A DNA stretch of 64,000 bases from Malurus cyaneus samueli. Taxonomy: Eukaryota > Chordata > Aves > Passeriformes > Maluridae. The position numbers and the translations under genes are program-made. Under the pieces are notes generated by a model, which worked only from the letters and a program-made list of their open reading frames with translations, did no database searches and was not told where the DNA came from. The stretch spans positions 43,735,724 to 43,799,723 of the forward strand of contig CM019237.1 of assembly GCA_009741485.1 (NCBI GenBank), written 5' to 3'. Position 1 is the first letter of the stretch. Every line of letters begins with the position of its first letter. Of this stretch, positions 31,001 through 56,508 are shown piece by piece.

Positions 31001-34000
31001 TATTTTACTGTAAGCCACTGCCAAGTAGCCTTAACTTTGCCTCTATCTTCAGGGGGTTTTTTTCCCACATTTATGGTATCATTTCCCTGCAGTATGAGGC
31101 TTTTTCAGGAGACAGCATTCTGTGATTCTCACCTGAGAAGTGCCTTTGCAAAAAAAGGTGAGAATGTGCTATCTGGAAGATGTGATTGTTACTCTTGAAG
31201 CTTAAAACTGTGAACTGTGAGTTTTGAACCCAAATGTGCCATTCTAACTTAGGTTTTTAGACATATAAAATTGAACAAGTATAGCAATTAATGGAAACCA
31301 GGATTGCAATACAAACTTAAAATCCAAATAAACTGGTAGCTGCAAATTAATCTCAGGAATTAGATATAAAAGCTATTTTCATCTAGTGAGCAACTCTTTG
31401 AAATTCTAGTGAACTTTAGTAATAAATTAGAAGACTGATAAACTGTTTCTTGAAGCTTGTTTGAGAGAAGAATTGCACCAAATGCCACACTTCTTAAGGA
31501 CTCCATTTGTAATGATTCACAAGTTAATAGAACACTGAGTTGAAATCCTCCACAATATTGCCTATATTCTATTAATAAAGACACTGAATGAACGGGTGGG
31601 AGGGAGGACACTTTTGATCAAGTAGTTTGAGCACCTTCCTCTAACAGCCATTGCATATCACCTCCTCAGTTTTGTGCTGAGCCCAATAGTTCACGAGTGA
31701 CAGCAACAGATCCCTCAGTAAGGCATCAAGCCTTGATCAGAAGGCTGGTGGAGGGAGAAGGATAAGGCTGGGAGAGGGAGAAGGAGAATGGCTTCTTTCA
31801 GTCATCTGCTCCAGCTGTTAGCCACCCCATCATCAAAAATCTATGCACTTTTTCCCCCACCCCCTGCCCCCAAACAGGCATTATAGGGAGGCTAAGGAGC
31901 AACTTTATGCATCTGATGAACCTGCTCTGTGTTCAGTGTAGCCTTGACAGTGAAACTGTGACTGTACTTCTGTAAAAATGTCTACAGCTGTGAAATGAAT
32001 TCGCATTTCTCAGAGTTCCCAGAGCTGCATAACAGGGCCATTCAAAGTTTAGCAAGGACAAAGAATCCGAGAGGAAAGAAAGAAAATGAGCAGTGAAGAG
32101 ATGTATGTGTTTACGTGACTCTCCTCTGGTAGAAAAGATCTTGTATGTGTACAAACATAAAAAGGAAAATGAAGTCTTCTGATAGTGCCACCTCCTTTTT
32201 ATTCTTTTTCCCCCTAGTACTTAGTGTATTAGTGTATATAATCTAAGTGTGTTAAAAAAGTTAGTGACACAAAAGGGGCCACAAAGTAACTCCTCTGGAC
32301 TTCGATCCATACTACACCAGGACTTGCCCTGCCTGCCCCTCTTTTTGCCATCATGTTTGTTCCCTTAAAATAAGCAACTGTACAGACACAAGCATTGACC
32401 AGACATTATCTAAGTCTTCCCTTTATTCCCTGAATCATCTGGCTTTGATCACAGACTACTCATGCCAATAGAAAGTGAAAGAGAAAATACAAACTTGAAG
32501 AGTAAATGCAAGGGAGAGAACTGAGTAATTCTCTGAATCGGTGTTGCCTTTTGGGTGACATTCTGCATTCAGGATCTGGTGTTTCAGGAAAGACCCATCC
32601 TTGTCTGTGTTCTGCTACATTTGATCACTTTAACGATCTCAACAGTAAAGGTCTTTCCCTAAAATCCTCATTGTCTGCTCTTGCTTTACATTTGAAATCT
32701 AACAGGCACAAAACAAATCTTGTGTACCTCCCAAGTTTTTCCTATCGCACTTGGTATACTTGTATTGATCCAGCTACAATATATTTAACAGATAAGGAAT
32801 ATACTTATTGGGAGAGATGTTTTTATCCTGTTACGTGCTATCTTCAGAACATTTCCATTGCAAAGCTTGCTCCAGACTGTATGTTTGAGGATCCGCATGC
32901 CAGAGTGCAGTTAAAAGGAGCGGTGACCTTTTACAGGACACATAACCTGGATTTGCCCTGGAAAATTTTGGGGGAAAGTCTGATGCAGGCAGCTTGTTCC
33001 AACCCAAACAATAACCAGAAGGATGTCTCTGTGAAACATTATTCCTCACCTGGAGAAGAAGGGTTGTGAGCTATGTACACACACCATGAGTTTTTCTGCA
33101 CACTTCCCTTTTCAATTCAAACAGGTACATTCCTTTCTTCAATAATTAATTCAAGAAATATGTCTAAATCAGCGCAATTTCAAACTGAGTGCACAGTGAT
33201 GGATAATTTCTATTGCTTGTTTTGAATTTATTATTTCCTCTATCTTCTCAAGCCAGTCATGCCAGTATTTTGCTCTGTTTTCAGGATTTTCCATTCAGTC
33301 TCTTGTAACCTACTTGCACACAAATCATTATTTCATTTTTATCTGGAGGTGGCTGGACTGATAATAATATTTAACCTGTTTCAGGAAGTTTTTAGACATC
33401 ACCAGCATCAAGGAACAGCAATTTGCCTTAGCTTCTTTATTAAGTGTATTTTTTCAATAGAGTATTATTTTGCTGCAAAATAGAGGAATTCTTGAAAATT
33501 ATTGTTGCAGTATCACCTCCTCTTCCACCAACTTTGAAATATTTATACAAACCAGAAGATTAAAAACATTTTTTATTATAAAAATCTGGACAAGGAAGAA
33601 GTTGATTATTTCTAGCTTTTTTATGCAATAAACACATTTTAAAAGAAAGAGTAACATTTTAGGCAGAAGATGACTGGATTAACAAAAGTTAACAATACGA
33701 ATTGCAATTTATTTTGTAACTGTAATATTATCTTTTTTTAAGCATCCTTTTCACTGCTCCCAGATGTAAAATCTCCTGAGTAAACAGCTGAGATTAGACT
33801 GGTCTTGAACTGGCGTGTTCCAGTCTCTGACCATAATTATGATTTCTGTCCAGGCTGCTATTCCGTATCATACGGTCAGCTGGTCTTCATAAGAAGGCCA
33901 GCTGAAGTATTGATGAGCCTGTGGAAACAGGAACAAGTGTTTCCAGTGTAATCCCAGCAATGTTTTAGTTGTTAGTAAAGGACTTTTGCTCCCATGAATT

Positions 34001-37000
34001 CCAGTCTTGAGGCGAGTGACTGATGTTTTCTGTCTTATTCTAACCAGTATTTGAAACATTAAGTTTTATTGATGCATTCAAATAATGGAAAAAAAAATTC
34101 TCCCAGCTGATCTGGCCGCCCCTTTACTAGAAGGATCACTCTCCTTGGGGCTGTGGCTGTGCTGGTCAGCACAGCAGGTGTAATGGGACAACAGACTCTA
34201 TGAACTTTTGCATGTGGGGCAGAACAAAACACCCATTCCATGACAATGCAAGGTCTTTCTTGCACATCTGTATAAATGTCCTAGTGCTAATGGTAGAAGC
34301 CACAATTCCCTTTTTAATTAAAATGCTCAATGTTACAATAAAAAGAGGCTTTCTTCACTTATTTTGCAATTTTAGTTAAAATAAACTAATGCAATGGGTT
34401 TAGCCTAATGCATGCAGTGTTCATGGAGAAACACTTCATCCCCTTGTTACATGGGCAGTTTGTATCTTCTTGGGGAAAAAAGGGAAGATTTGACCCTTGA
34501 CAGCTTTAAGTCTGTTTTCCATGCCTCATAGTGAATTAAAAAAATAATAAAAAAGAAATAATAATAAAAAATTGTTGCCTCTTTTATATACTCTTTCCAT
34601 GACCATTCAGAAGTTGAAATGTCCCAATACAAATTCAAAGCCAGCTCACAGATACATACTCTGGCTTGCACACCTAGTCTTTTCCATGTAATATGAATAA
34701 GGCATGCAAAATACTGCTACAATCATCTGTTAAAAAATAATAGAAATATACTGTTGTTCACAGCCAGTCTATGCAAGTCCGTCCTTCAGATGCATGAGGA
34801 GTCCACTTCATAACTATAATGTTTAAAGGATGGAATCACATTTGTACTACTCATGTTCAGATTCCCTGAACTTAAACTCAGAGGCAGTTTTTACCAGGCG
34901 GGACAAAGGACTCTCATCTCAAAGAAACATATCCTTGAAAGTTATATGTATATCTTGGTGGCACATGACTGTGAATCATGAAGAAAGAAACAAATTTAAC
35001 TTTGCAAATTTGTAGACATGTATTATTTCTTGTCCTGGAAATATTTTTTTTTATATACTTTTGAATTTAAAGAGGGATGGTTTCTACAGAGTTCCCTGGT
35101 GTTAGTTACATTGGCATTTTATAGGCTGTTCATGTAAACTCTTGAGCTTTCATGGCCTTCAGTATTAGCTTTTTAATATAGCACAGTTCATAGTGGCTCT
35201 CACTGAAGTTTATGTAGCACCTCAGCTACAAGGAATGTGGCCTATACTTGTTTGAAACTTTTCTTGTTGGTGTAAACCTGCTTTTTATGTCCTTCTTTTC
35301 CTTGCATATTGTAACACGAAGATCTTCATTTGCTTGTATTTGTCACGAAGATCAATAATTCTACATAGCAAACCCAGATCTCATATTAGAGATGGGAACC
35401 CAGAACTATTAGACAGCAAATGGAAGTCTCTTCTACCTTAGCACCATTATTTTGGTTGCTCCACAGATATAGGAATCCATAGCTGAATTGTCTAAATAAA
35501 TTATTTTAGTAAATATTGCTCTTATTCAAAGAACACACTCAAATAATTCCCAGCCAAATGTTAGTTATTGACTTCTAAGTTAATGCACTTTTTGGAGTGA
35601 TCCCAGTATCACTCTTCTCTTTTGGTCATCTGAAGTTGTTTAAACCAACATGTGGTTTCTCACATTTCTGTAAGAAAAAGTCAATTTCTACACAGGGTGA
35701 AGAAAAACATTATTTAAATAAAAGTATGTTTTATTTTGGATATTAATGACTGTAACAGTAGCTTTCCTGAACAGAAATAACTTTTTTTACCCAAAAATGA
35801 CCTTCCTAATAGTTATTCTAGATACACTTCTATGGACAATTCAGCTACTTTTTTGAAAGTCTGTAGCAGATACTGAGAGAAGCAAAGCTTATGATTTCAC
35901 AAGTCTTATGAGAAAAAGATGTTCCTTCTTGTGCATTAATGTGTTTCTTCAGAATTCCTGGGAACCTGCCCGATATACATAGTAAATATTTCACAAACCA
36001 ACAAACTGATTCCTGAGCAATTCAACCACTCAGCACAAATGAGGCTTAATTTCTGATAGATATCTTCACCTGTTAAATAGTGAAATAGTTCTTGACATAA
36101 GTGATCCTTTCATGCTGTTATTTCTCTGATTTTTTAAAGATCTTTTCTTTCCAGATTCTAATCTTTTAAAGATCACGATTTTAAAAACATTCCTGAATTT
36201 TAAAATTTCATACTGAATAAGGAATACTTGTGATTTTGAGCTAAAGTGTATATATGTAGGGTTTAGATCAACACCATTAAAGGAAGGCATAACATGTGCC
36301 TATTGCTGAATTAGGCATTTTTTTTTTTGTACATCTAATGATAAAATCAATATGTGACTCCATCTGAGGAAAGATCCTTCAGCTTCTATCTAGCATTCCA
36401 TCAAGAGACTGAATTTGCCAACTTCAAGGGGAAGAAACATTTCTCCATTTTTTGACAATTCATATTACAGTAGTTTGGACAGCTTTTACACAGAGCTGCA
36501 CCAGTTTACTCAAGCATTGCTTTCAATATCATTTCATTAAATCAATGCAAAAGGCTGTGTTGACCTTTTAAGTATATATTTAAATCTGATCAGTGGAGCT
36601 TAAATCAATTAGGAACTGAATTTAGACAACTCTTAAGGCAAATAAGTGTGTCCACATGGGGTTCCTCAGCTGTTCAACGAATTGATGTGAAATCCAATTT
36701 AAATTAAGCTGCTGCAAACAAACCACTGTTGTGTTGTACATGAGTCCCAAATGTGCCCTCCAAGTTCTTTGAGAACTTTCTTTCTAACTTGAACAGAGAA
36801 CCCAAGGGAGATAGAGTTAATGGAGTGAAAGCTGTTCATCCCTGTCAGGAAAAGAGGAAAGAGTTTCCAAACAAACCTCCAAGGTTCATTCAAAATCTGT
36901 GTTTGTAAACCTTTCCACTTTGAAATTACGGATAAAATCTCTTTTTACTCTTTTCTCTTGGCAGCTGTAACTGTAGTGAACAAGGCAGAAATGCCACCAC

Positions 37001-39139
37001 TCACCAAATTCTAGCAGGAGGAAGCCTCCTGCATATCTCACAGATTTAAAAGATCCCAAGTGAGTTGAAAGGAAATCCTCTCTAGTTCATGTATGCTAGG
37101 GATTGGGATACCTGAGGTTTTCAACCTTGAGCTTGCCTTTGCAGCAGCTTTGGTGTTTTCACAGTGTAGATTATTCCTCTTTCCTAAAACATCACTGAAG
37201 AACTTTGCAGGACTGCAGAGAAACCGCTTGATCTTCACAGCCCTTAAGTCTGCAGGGGGATTTCAAAGATTTTGCCCTCAGAGCAGAGAAATGGGAGATG
37301 CAAAATGAACTTCACTCCATATTGATTGGTAATACAAATAAGATAGAATAAAATGGGTGTTTGTAGAAGGGAAAGAATACCCGATAATTTCTACATTTCA
37401 ACAGACCTATAACCTGGGTTTTAATGACTGAGTTGAAAAACAACAACAATCATAGAATCATCCATCATTCTCACATAGAATCTGTGAGAGAAAGCAGGCG
37501 TGAAAGCAGTAAATAGAAGGAAATAGTAAAGTATATTCAGGGGAAATTGGTTTAGTATAAGAAACTACCATAATTATTAATCCAATAACGTGGGAATGTA
37601 AGTTGCACTCCGGAGGCTTATTGGTCTCTCAACCTCTCCCACCCCACTCTTATCCAAATAAATTGTCATCTGCTCCTGTCCTAAAACTGAGGAAAGTGAG
37701 TAAGCAGTTTTTCTTCTACTATCCAAAATGTTTTAATTATTTGACAGTTTTGCTGTATGAAGGAAGAGTTTTAAGGGTACTTCCTCAGTTTCACACTCCT
37801 CTCTAATCAAAGGGTGCTGTTGAGCATTTTGTAGCTTTCTTTGCCACTCCAAACCCCAGGAGGAGAAATGTATCTAAATGCAAAGGTAGGTTCTTGTATG
37901 AACTAAAGGAGGTAAGAGAATGGGCCTTTGTTTTTTCTCCTCCAGGGTTCAAAAGCGTCTGGTGGTGACTGCTGATGGTTTGGATGTGTGTGGTACTGGT
38001 AGATTTCTGGTCTCTTTCCAGCTTTCCTGGTTCCTCAAAATTACTTACAATATTCCCATTCAAACCTGTGCAAGTGATTATCGTGAATGGTTGCAGACTC
38101 ACAGAAGGTTATGGGATGTTATGGGATGAACTCGAACCCAATGATCTTTCATGATAAACTCATGAGTATTTCAATATCCTGAGGTAAAGGAACCTTGGTA
38201 TCAAGTGGATAAAACGCATAAAACATGTCTTGCTGAACATCCTCAAAGCTGCTACGTTTTGTTCTGGTTTTTTATTTGTTAAAGTCTTGTTGACTGCAGG
38301 TGAGGTGGAGTGATGGATATGGCTCTTTCCTCTTCCTCCTAGGACAGATCAGCAAATCCTTAAACTGGGTTGAGGAATAAAATTTATGAATGCAGTGAGT
38401 AGAAGGAGAAAGAAAAAACGCAAAACCCGCACCATGACTGGAGGAGAGAGGAGAAGGGACTATGTCACTTTGCAGTGGTAAATTACCAAAAGCAAAAATT
38501 ACTAAAGCAGCAGGCTCTGCACCTTACACTTGCTTCTCTGCTTGCTCCTATTTTCTGCATTTCCTGCACCTGTCAGAATTGGAGAGCTCCTATGTTCTGA
38601 TCAGCGAAAGCTCGCTGCCTCAAATAGCCCTTCTTTCTGCTGAGGTTCTGGAGATCCAGTTGTGCTGATTTTGGAAATTACAGGAAAGGTTGTTTAACAC
38701 AGCAAGATGCATTCTAGGTACATCTAGTATAAAGCTGGCAGAGAGACCATCTCCTGTGGGATTTGCTGATATAGAGGCTGTAATGAACTTTCTAGTGAAG
38801 TCCATGGCTAGTCTCAGTATATTGTCTTTATCTGGGCATTAATAACAGAGTGGTTAAATGCCAGAAATTATTTAAATCCTTCTGAGGACTATCTGAGTTA
38901 GGTACCACCACTTTTTGTTCCTGCTGGTGAGAGAGGCAGAGGATTGATGGCTCCCTCACTCCTGGCTTCTTTTGTAATATCCATATAGTTTTTGTACCAG
39001 AAATTGTCATGTCTGTGGGTCACCTAGCTTTTTTTCCTATTCCTCTGTGTCTAAGAAAAAATGGTAAAAAAATAGTTAATTTTTTTTTGCCCTGGAATCA
39101 CACCTGAACTGTTTTCAACATCCCCCTGCCTAAAACCAA

Positions 39140-39199
39140 ACTAAACCAACAGTAACAACAACAAAAAAAAAACAACAACAACACAACACAAAAAAAAGT
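39140..39199. repeat. (CAA)n / A-rich low-complexity stretch
   Basis: Repeated AAC and A runs on this strand, about 100 bp before the LTR at 39295. Confidence 0.8.
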
Positions 39200-39294
39200 G
39201 ACAGAAAAACTTAGACCTTTACAGTTTCCTATTGTCAAATAGTGCCTTTGCAAGGGGCTTCAACAAAAGGCTTTTACCATCAGCAGCATCTTTC

Positions 39295-40143
39295 TGTTGT
39301 GGGTTAAAATTCTTCTCTGGGAATTTTTTCTTTCCCATTTGTTGCTGGATACATAATGCCGGTCATCCTTTTAATGGCCGGTGATTAAAAAGACAATGAT
39401 ACCTATGACACACCCTGATGGTCGGGCTAGGTGCTGGGAGAGGAGGGCTGCTGCTTGCTGGCTACTACGGGGAAAGCGGGGCTGGAATCGATGCTGCCTC
39501 GTGCGTCCCTCGCTCTTTGTGTCGGCAACTCCCGGTCCGGGATCATCGCCCACCGGCATCCCGCAGAGACCAATCCCCCTGCTCATTGAGTTCCTGCTTG
39601 CTGCACCGTGGTTTTCTCTCCTGTGCCTGGCCGGGGACCAGTTCAGGGGGTGATTCTGTCCATCCCTCTCGCAGCGGGATTCCTGCTCGTCTCTGTGCAG
39701 TCCTGGGTTTCTTGCTGTCCAGAGGAGATCGGCGTTTTCCGCTGTGAGTTTTGCAGAGAAACTTTTCTCCATCCACCTCTGCCATTTTGTATCGATCATC
39801 GCAGCCGCCGGAGAATCGCTGCACCCTCCCTGCCCGGCCGGGAGCCAACAGCGTCTCTGCCAACTGGACTGTAACGTCACCAAGGGGAAGACCGTGATTC
39901 TGTAAGGCTGTCACTGGGCTTGGGACTGGGCTGTGTGCTGTTATTGTTATTGTTACTTGTTTCACCTTGTTTTATATATATAAGTAAAAACTGTTATTCC
40001 CTTTTACCCATATTCTTGCCTGAAAGCCCGTGATTTTTTTTTTTTCAAACTATAATAATTCGGAGGGAAGTGGGATCATATCCACCACTCCAAGGGGGGG
40101 TCCCTGCCTTCATTGGCAAACACCTGTTGTTCAAACTGGGACA
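39295..40143 (-). mobile_element. Solo LTR of an ERVL-like endogenous retrovirus, copy 2
   Basis: On the reverse strand the 849-bp element begins TGTCCCAGTTTGAACAACAG and ends CCCACAACA. It is flanked by a perfect 5-bp duplication (ctttc, 39290-39294 and 40144-40148). It aligns with the LTR at 22159-23125 along its length, sharing the stretch GGCAGAGGTGGATGGAGAAA and the passage about ATATGGGTAAAAGGGAATAA. The central part keeps many CpGs. No viral coding sequence flanks it. Confidence 0.93.
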
Positions 40144-40148
40144 CTTTC

Positions 40149-43100
40149 CTATTGTGACAAAGAAGGATGGCAAAGGCTAATGAATTGTGTTTTATTGAGC
40201 AGGGCCTGCAATTAGGAACTTAATTCAGTCAAGAGATCTTTGGAGAAATTTTGGGATACTATATTTCTTGGGATAAGAACAAAGAATTAATATGCAAGAC
40301 AAATGAAAAGCTTCAGCTCAATGGTTCTCACCTTCTTTTCAAAAATCACTAAAATCTTTGAGTCAGTGGAGGTAGCTTCCAGACCTCTCTTTTTTTGAAT
40401 TTTTTTTTTTCTTTTTTTTGGTCTGATTGTAGTTCTTATTCCCTCTTTACGACTCTCTCCCCGCATTCAAGACTGTCAGGGAAAAGTTGTAGATAAGAAT
40501 ATCTGTAAATAGTGTTTTAGTGTCTCCCACACAGCAGTCTGGAACTGCCTCCCCTCATCTTTCTGAAGGTTCATGGATTTCCCAAATCAGTAGGAGTTTA
40601 TTGATTTATATGCAGCTAAGCTTGTGTTTCTACTTCAGTTACTCTTGTGGTTTTTCCTGGCTACTGCCAATTAGCCTGGCAGATCTTCCAATGCTGCTTA
40701 CATGTAGTCGTAAATGAATATAACTACTTGTATTAAGTTATCATAACGTTCTCCTTTTTTTTTTTATATCCTCCCTAAAAGGATAAAAGGCACTTTGAAA
40801 ACTCTTGTTTGAGCAATGAAAGAGATCCAGACTGTGACCTGATACTCAAATGTTGCAGTGTCCTGCACTTGGACGATCCCATAGCTCCTTGTCAGCTCAT
40901 GCAGTTTTTCTGGGATATTTAGGTTAACAAACCACTGTCTTGCCACTGCTTTCCTGTTAGTTACCCTCTGAAAGGCTTGTCCTCTCTCTCAATTACAATC
41001 CCAGCCTGTCTCTGACATCTCATTGCGATCCCAGCTCAGGTTAAAGATTACTTCTCTCTCAAACCCTCACTCTTCCCTGTGTATGCATTTTTTTTTCTCA
41101 GCTGCTGTAGGCAGTCTTACCCTCCTGCTTCTTCAACCTTGTGAATAACAGAGGTGGCCAGGCTGCAGCTGACCTAGAGGAGCTGTGACTCTTGGTCCCA
41201 TGTCTTGCCTCCCCAGGCTGCAGGTGGTGTGGAGAGTCCTGGCTCCCCCGGGGATCTCCATGCAGCCTGGGAGCCTAGCTGCGGAACGTTTTTCCTCTGA
41301 GCAGAAGCCGGGATGCTGCTTTCTCTCGGGAGGTGGCAGCACAGCCAGATGTGATCAGCATCTGCAGCTTGGCACCCAGAACTGTAAAGGGTTGGCAGGG
41401 AGGAGGTGGGGTTGGTGTTGGATTCCTTTGGAGATGGAAGGCCTTAGCTGGGAGCAAGCATGGGGAGCACAGGAGTGTTCAGGCAGAGGAGGGATAGCTT
41501 CAAGCCCTTCCGTGAAGCAGAATGGAATCAGCCCAACATCCTCACAGTAACACTGGGATCCCTCTGTCTTGACCATGTTTCTCTGCGTAAGCTGCAGCTG
41601 ACTGTCAGGCATGGTGTGGGGCCCAAAATTCCCACTGTGGGGCCAGTGTCATTTGCTGAGCCTACAGCCACAGTTGCTTTTTTATTCTTGTTTGGGGAAA
41701 GGCTCTCTGCAGGAGATTGGGCAGAATCAGTCCATACCATGTAAGCACCCACTTTCCTGCAGGCTCGCACAGCGGTTGCATGTTATTTTATCTTAAGGTA
41801 AAATGCCAGGAGAAAGGAGAACAATTAGCCACCATTCCATTCAATGCTACAACCTGCTTCTCTCTCAGAGAAGAATCATCTGTTCTTTTTAGCCAGTTTG
41901 CAGGCTCCCATTCTCTCCTGAGGTTCTAGTAATGCATTACCAAGATAGGGGCACTATATGGGGCTTAATGTGACCATCATCTGGGAAATATACATAGAGG
42001 TAGGGGGTTTGTCTTTCCACAGAAACCAAGTAGAGTCTGGTCCAAAAATCTATGGGATATATTGCTTAATCTACCCCTCTGGCTCTGTTCTCTGAATTCA
42101 ATTCCCCTATGCCAAGCACACTGAATCAGATGGAGATGCTACAGAGCTTTGCAGAGCCTTGGTGGGAGGTTGTTTGCCTACCTTGAGAAAATTTTTTAAC
42201 AACACAGAATAACCGTAGATTCAGTTTTGCCCCAACAGTTATTTGTGAATGCTGTCTGTTGGCTTATGCATCCAAAAGCAAAGGGTGCTAGAATTCCCAT
42301 CTTAGCCAAGTCAAATGGTTTCACTAGCACCAGCAACTGTAGGGCAGCAAGCCAGTCAGCCCTACAGTTCTTCAAAAAGCAATAAAGTGCACCTGATTTT
42401 TGCTCCTTGGATAGCAACCACTGACAGTCAACTAGTCACATATACCAGGTAATTCCTGCTTGACACTGCTTAGGGCAGCATTGGAATCACACCTTAAGCA
42501 GGCAGCACTGAGAGGGTGAAGCAGAGAAAGGCAAGAGAAAACTTGAGGTCTGCAAGCACTTAGAAAGGGGCCACATCCCTTTTTTTCTCCCATTTTGGCT
42601 GCCGGCAGTCTTGGAAGGCCCATTCTTACTCTCATGACTGTACAGTAAAGGGAAGTTTTTGCTCTGAAGAATGTTTGAAAGTGCTTCAATTCTCTTTCAG
42701 AACTGTTTCTTTCCTATGTGACCCAAGTGCACCAGAAAGACCCTGTCACATTGGAGGATTAATCATGATAACTGCTTATCTTCTCTGGGGCCAGAAAGCA
42801 GAATGCAAACAGCTCAGGTAGCGAGGACTAAGCAAATCCACCTTGCCTGTCTGCATTTTCCTTCCAACTCAGCTCTGGAGGATCCACCCACTGCCATGTG
42901 GATCCCTCTGCTCTGGAGGGACAAGTTGTGTCAGTATGACCACCACCAGGCCTTCTGCCCAGTTTCCATGCAGGTGCAAGCAGCCATCCCTTCAGGAGCA
43001 GTTCCACAGCAGTCTAGTCAGGCACACACTTTCAAAGAGTCCATGTATGGAAGGAGGGAAGCATTTGAGGGATAAATCCCACACAGGATAATGTTTGTGC

Positions 43101-45290
43101 CTGCAGAAAAATAAACTACACACTACCAACAGAATAAATGGAACAGAGAAGGACAGTGACCAAAACCCAAGACACTGATTTTGAAATGTTTTTGGTACGT
43201 TGCCTTTTGGGACAATCTTTGACAACTGGGAGACAGAGAGTTTGCCTCATTTTAATCAGGACTAACCACATTCACAGTAGTTGTCACGTTACCTAGTCTT
43301 TTTAATTTGGCAGCCTTCTCTTTTTCCCTGGTGTGTCCCAGAGATTTGCAAAATGATCCATTCTTCAAAGCATCCCTGGTAATTTGGACTTCAGTGTTAT
43401 ACTTCTTTTGAGACTGATGCCTTTCAAAGCTGTAACCTTTCTGCATCAGCTCCTGACAACTCTCCATAACATATATAAAGGAAAGATACATAGGGGAAAA
43501 TAGGTCTGAGGAGCTCCACTTTTCCTAGAGGAAAGAGATTAGAGATGGCACTAAAATCAACAGAAAACAGATTATTTCATGTACAGCAAAGAAAGCAGCT
43601 TAGCCCTTTTTAAACAGTGCAGGACTATAATGTCACTAATTTCACTTTGCAAAGCATACTGAAGATCTCCATATGCACTGGTAAAATGTATCTGCATATA
43701 CATACGGTAAATACTAATTAATTAAACATGCAGGTATCTGTTCTGTCCTGCAACAGGTTTGCTACCTTTTTTGTTTTTTTTTTTTAAGAACACCGCCACC
43801 TTCATGACAAGACTTAACTGGAGATGTGTTGCTACATTGTTTTTGCTGCCAGATACCCAAAGATAAACCCAGACCACATGAAAGCTGGCTGCATGGCTTT
43901 TACCCATTGGCAACCACCTCTGGCTGGTGACATCAGCCAAGGTGGGGAGACTGTAAGATTATATTACAGTAGTCACTTACAATGAAAATAAATGTTAACT
44001 TTTCTCTGGTATTTATATATCCTAGTCTACATGTTTGTTCAATGTCCTGGTTTCTTACTGAGAAATGTCCTACTGGGGACATTGTCATACCCATTCAGGA
44101 ATTAGGGTTAAAATCAATGTTTTTATTAGTAAGAAATCTTGGAAATTCTGCTTTGAAAAGAGCTATTTTCTTGAAGGTGAAAAATGCATTTTCTCAAGCA
44201 CCCATCTCCCATTTTCAACACTCCTTTGCAATAGTCCTGAATACAGAACAACAGGATGGAAACCTGAATTTGTGCACCTGCAATTTATAGCAGTAGAGAC
44301 GCCCCATAATCAAGCAGCATCTGGGGAAAGGGACAGTTCAGCAAAATGGAAGCTTTTCATGTACGTAACAAGAGGTGTTAGAGGATGTTTACAAGAGGAA
44401 GGACATTTTTCTTCTTCAAATTTACCTTTATTGTCTGTGCAACTTTCAGGCTCAGCCTGACCCTGCAAATATTTAGGTATGTGCGTAAGTCAAGGCGTAA
44501 GTATTACATGTCTTTCAAATATGAATCTCAATTCAAATATTAAAATTATTCTAACACATCCAATGACAGCATCATCTCATTCTTATTGCAGATCCCTACT
44601 TTAGGTTAAAATTTATTTGGAGACTGCCAGATACTCCATCCCAGCAAGGACTGAGTCTTGGGAAAAAGCTGTATGCATACAGCAAGATGGGTACAATGGA
44701 GCCAGAACAGAACAGTGCTGCTGAGCCTGAGTACTTATAAGAGGTACAGTACAGACATTGCCTGCCTGCATCTACGCCAAAGAACACCCCTTTTAGTGCT
44801 TCTACAACCTCCTCTTTCCCACATCCAAGGAGCAGCACTGTGTACAGATGGATTTGGAAGGGGTGACTCTGCAGAGAGATGGCATGTCTAGGGATCTGCA
44901 GAGGTGGATGAAATTTCAAGACCTGCAGTTGTCCTGCTGAGGAGTGTATTCGCCTCAGTTTCCATATCGTGGGGAATACTACCACTGACCTTCTCGGGAA
45001 GGTACTGACCGGAGAAGCTCCCAAAGCAGCTGCCGTGCCTGTTGTCTCCATCCTTGCAACAGAACAGGCAGGGCTTGGGCAGCTGTGGCAGAACCTTTAA
45101 ATCCACATTGTTTGTAACTACTGTAAACCCAAATTGCACGCCGTAAGCGTAGTCTGGACGCTGCGCATCCTGTCTCCAGAAATTCCATGTTCCTTTAAAA
45201 AAAAAACCTGGACTGCGGGAGAACAAAAGGGCTGCAGCAGCAACATCCCGACCCCACCTCAGGCTGCATCGATTACGATGGGCGAAAACA
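40149..45290. other. Gene-free spacer before RBX1
   Basis: Contains T-rich runs (about 40388-40420 and 40754-40765) and a GC-rich block at about 41150-41480 that includes dispersed repeat copy B. No gene, RNA or further LTR recognised. Confidence 0.6.
41331..41405 (+). repeat. Dispersed repeat, copy B
   Basis: Aligns with 21640-21716 from aggtggcagcacagccaga to ggcagggaggag. Flanks (about 41150-41480) are GC-rich and probably belong to the element. Confidence 0.65.
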
Positions 45291-45442
45291 AGCTAGGTGT
45301 TCATTGAGGGCTGAAGCCGCTCACGTGAAGAGAGCAGGAAGGCAAACCCCAAGGGATCCCAGGTGCTGTACCGAGAGGCCGAACGCTGGTGAGGAACTGA
45401 TGAGGCAGCTCCGCGCGGCCCCGCCCTGGCTGCCGCCCTTAG

Positions 45443-56371
<10,929 letters not shown>

Positions 56372-56508
56372 AGAAATGGTCACAGGCTTCTTGTTATGTC
56401 ATCGAACTCAATTGTTCTTGTCACTATGGGCTTGTTTTAGTGACTTGGAAAGTCAGTAAAGTATATGATTCTCCTTTCATGCTAATTTCTTCCTATTGTA
56501 TACCACTG

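Larger units (their letters stand above)
24375..39294. other. XPNPEP3 3' UTR and gene-free spacer
   Basis: About 15 kb of AT-rich DNA. The first part must be XPNPEP3 3' UTR of unknown length. The only clear structure is a 45-bp tandem duplication at 27975-28064 and a CAA/A-rich stretch at about 39140-39199 before the LTR. The longest open frame, 32506-33069 (187 codons), resembles no family I know. I see no RNA gene or repeat I can name. Confidence 0.6.

Noticed and set aside
37445..37490. CR1 LINE 3' end (two catagaat motifs)
   Set aside because: Only two scattered copies of the octamer and no recognisable CR1 body beside them.
39371..39965. 170- and 140-codon reverse frames in the second LTR
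   Set aside because: GC-rich core of the LTR; no viral protein motif.
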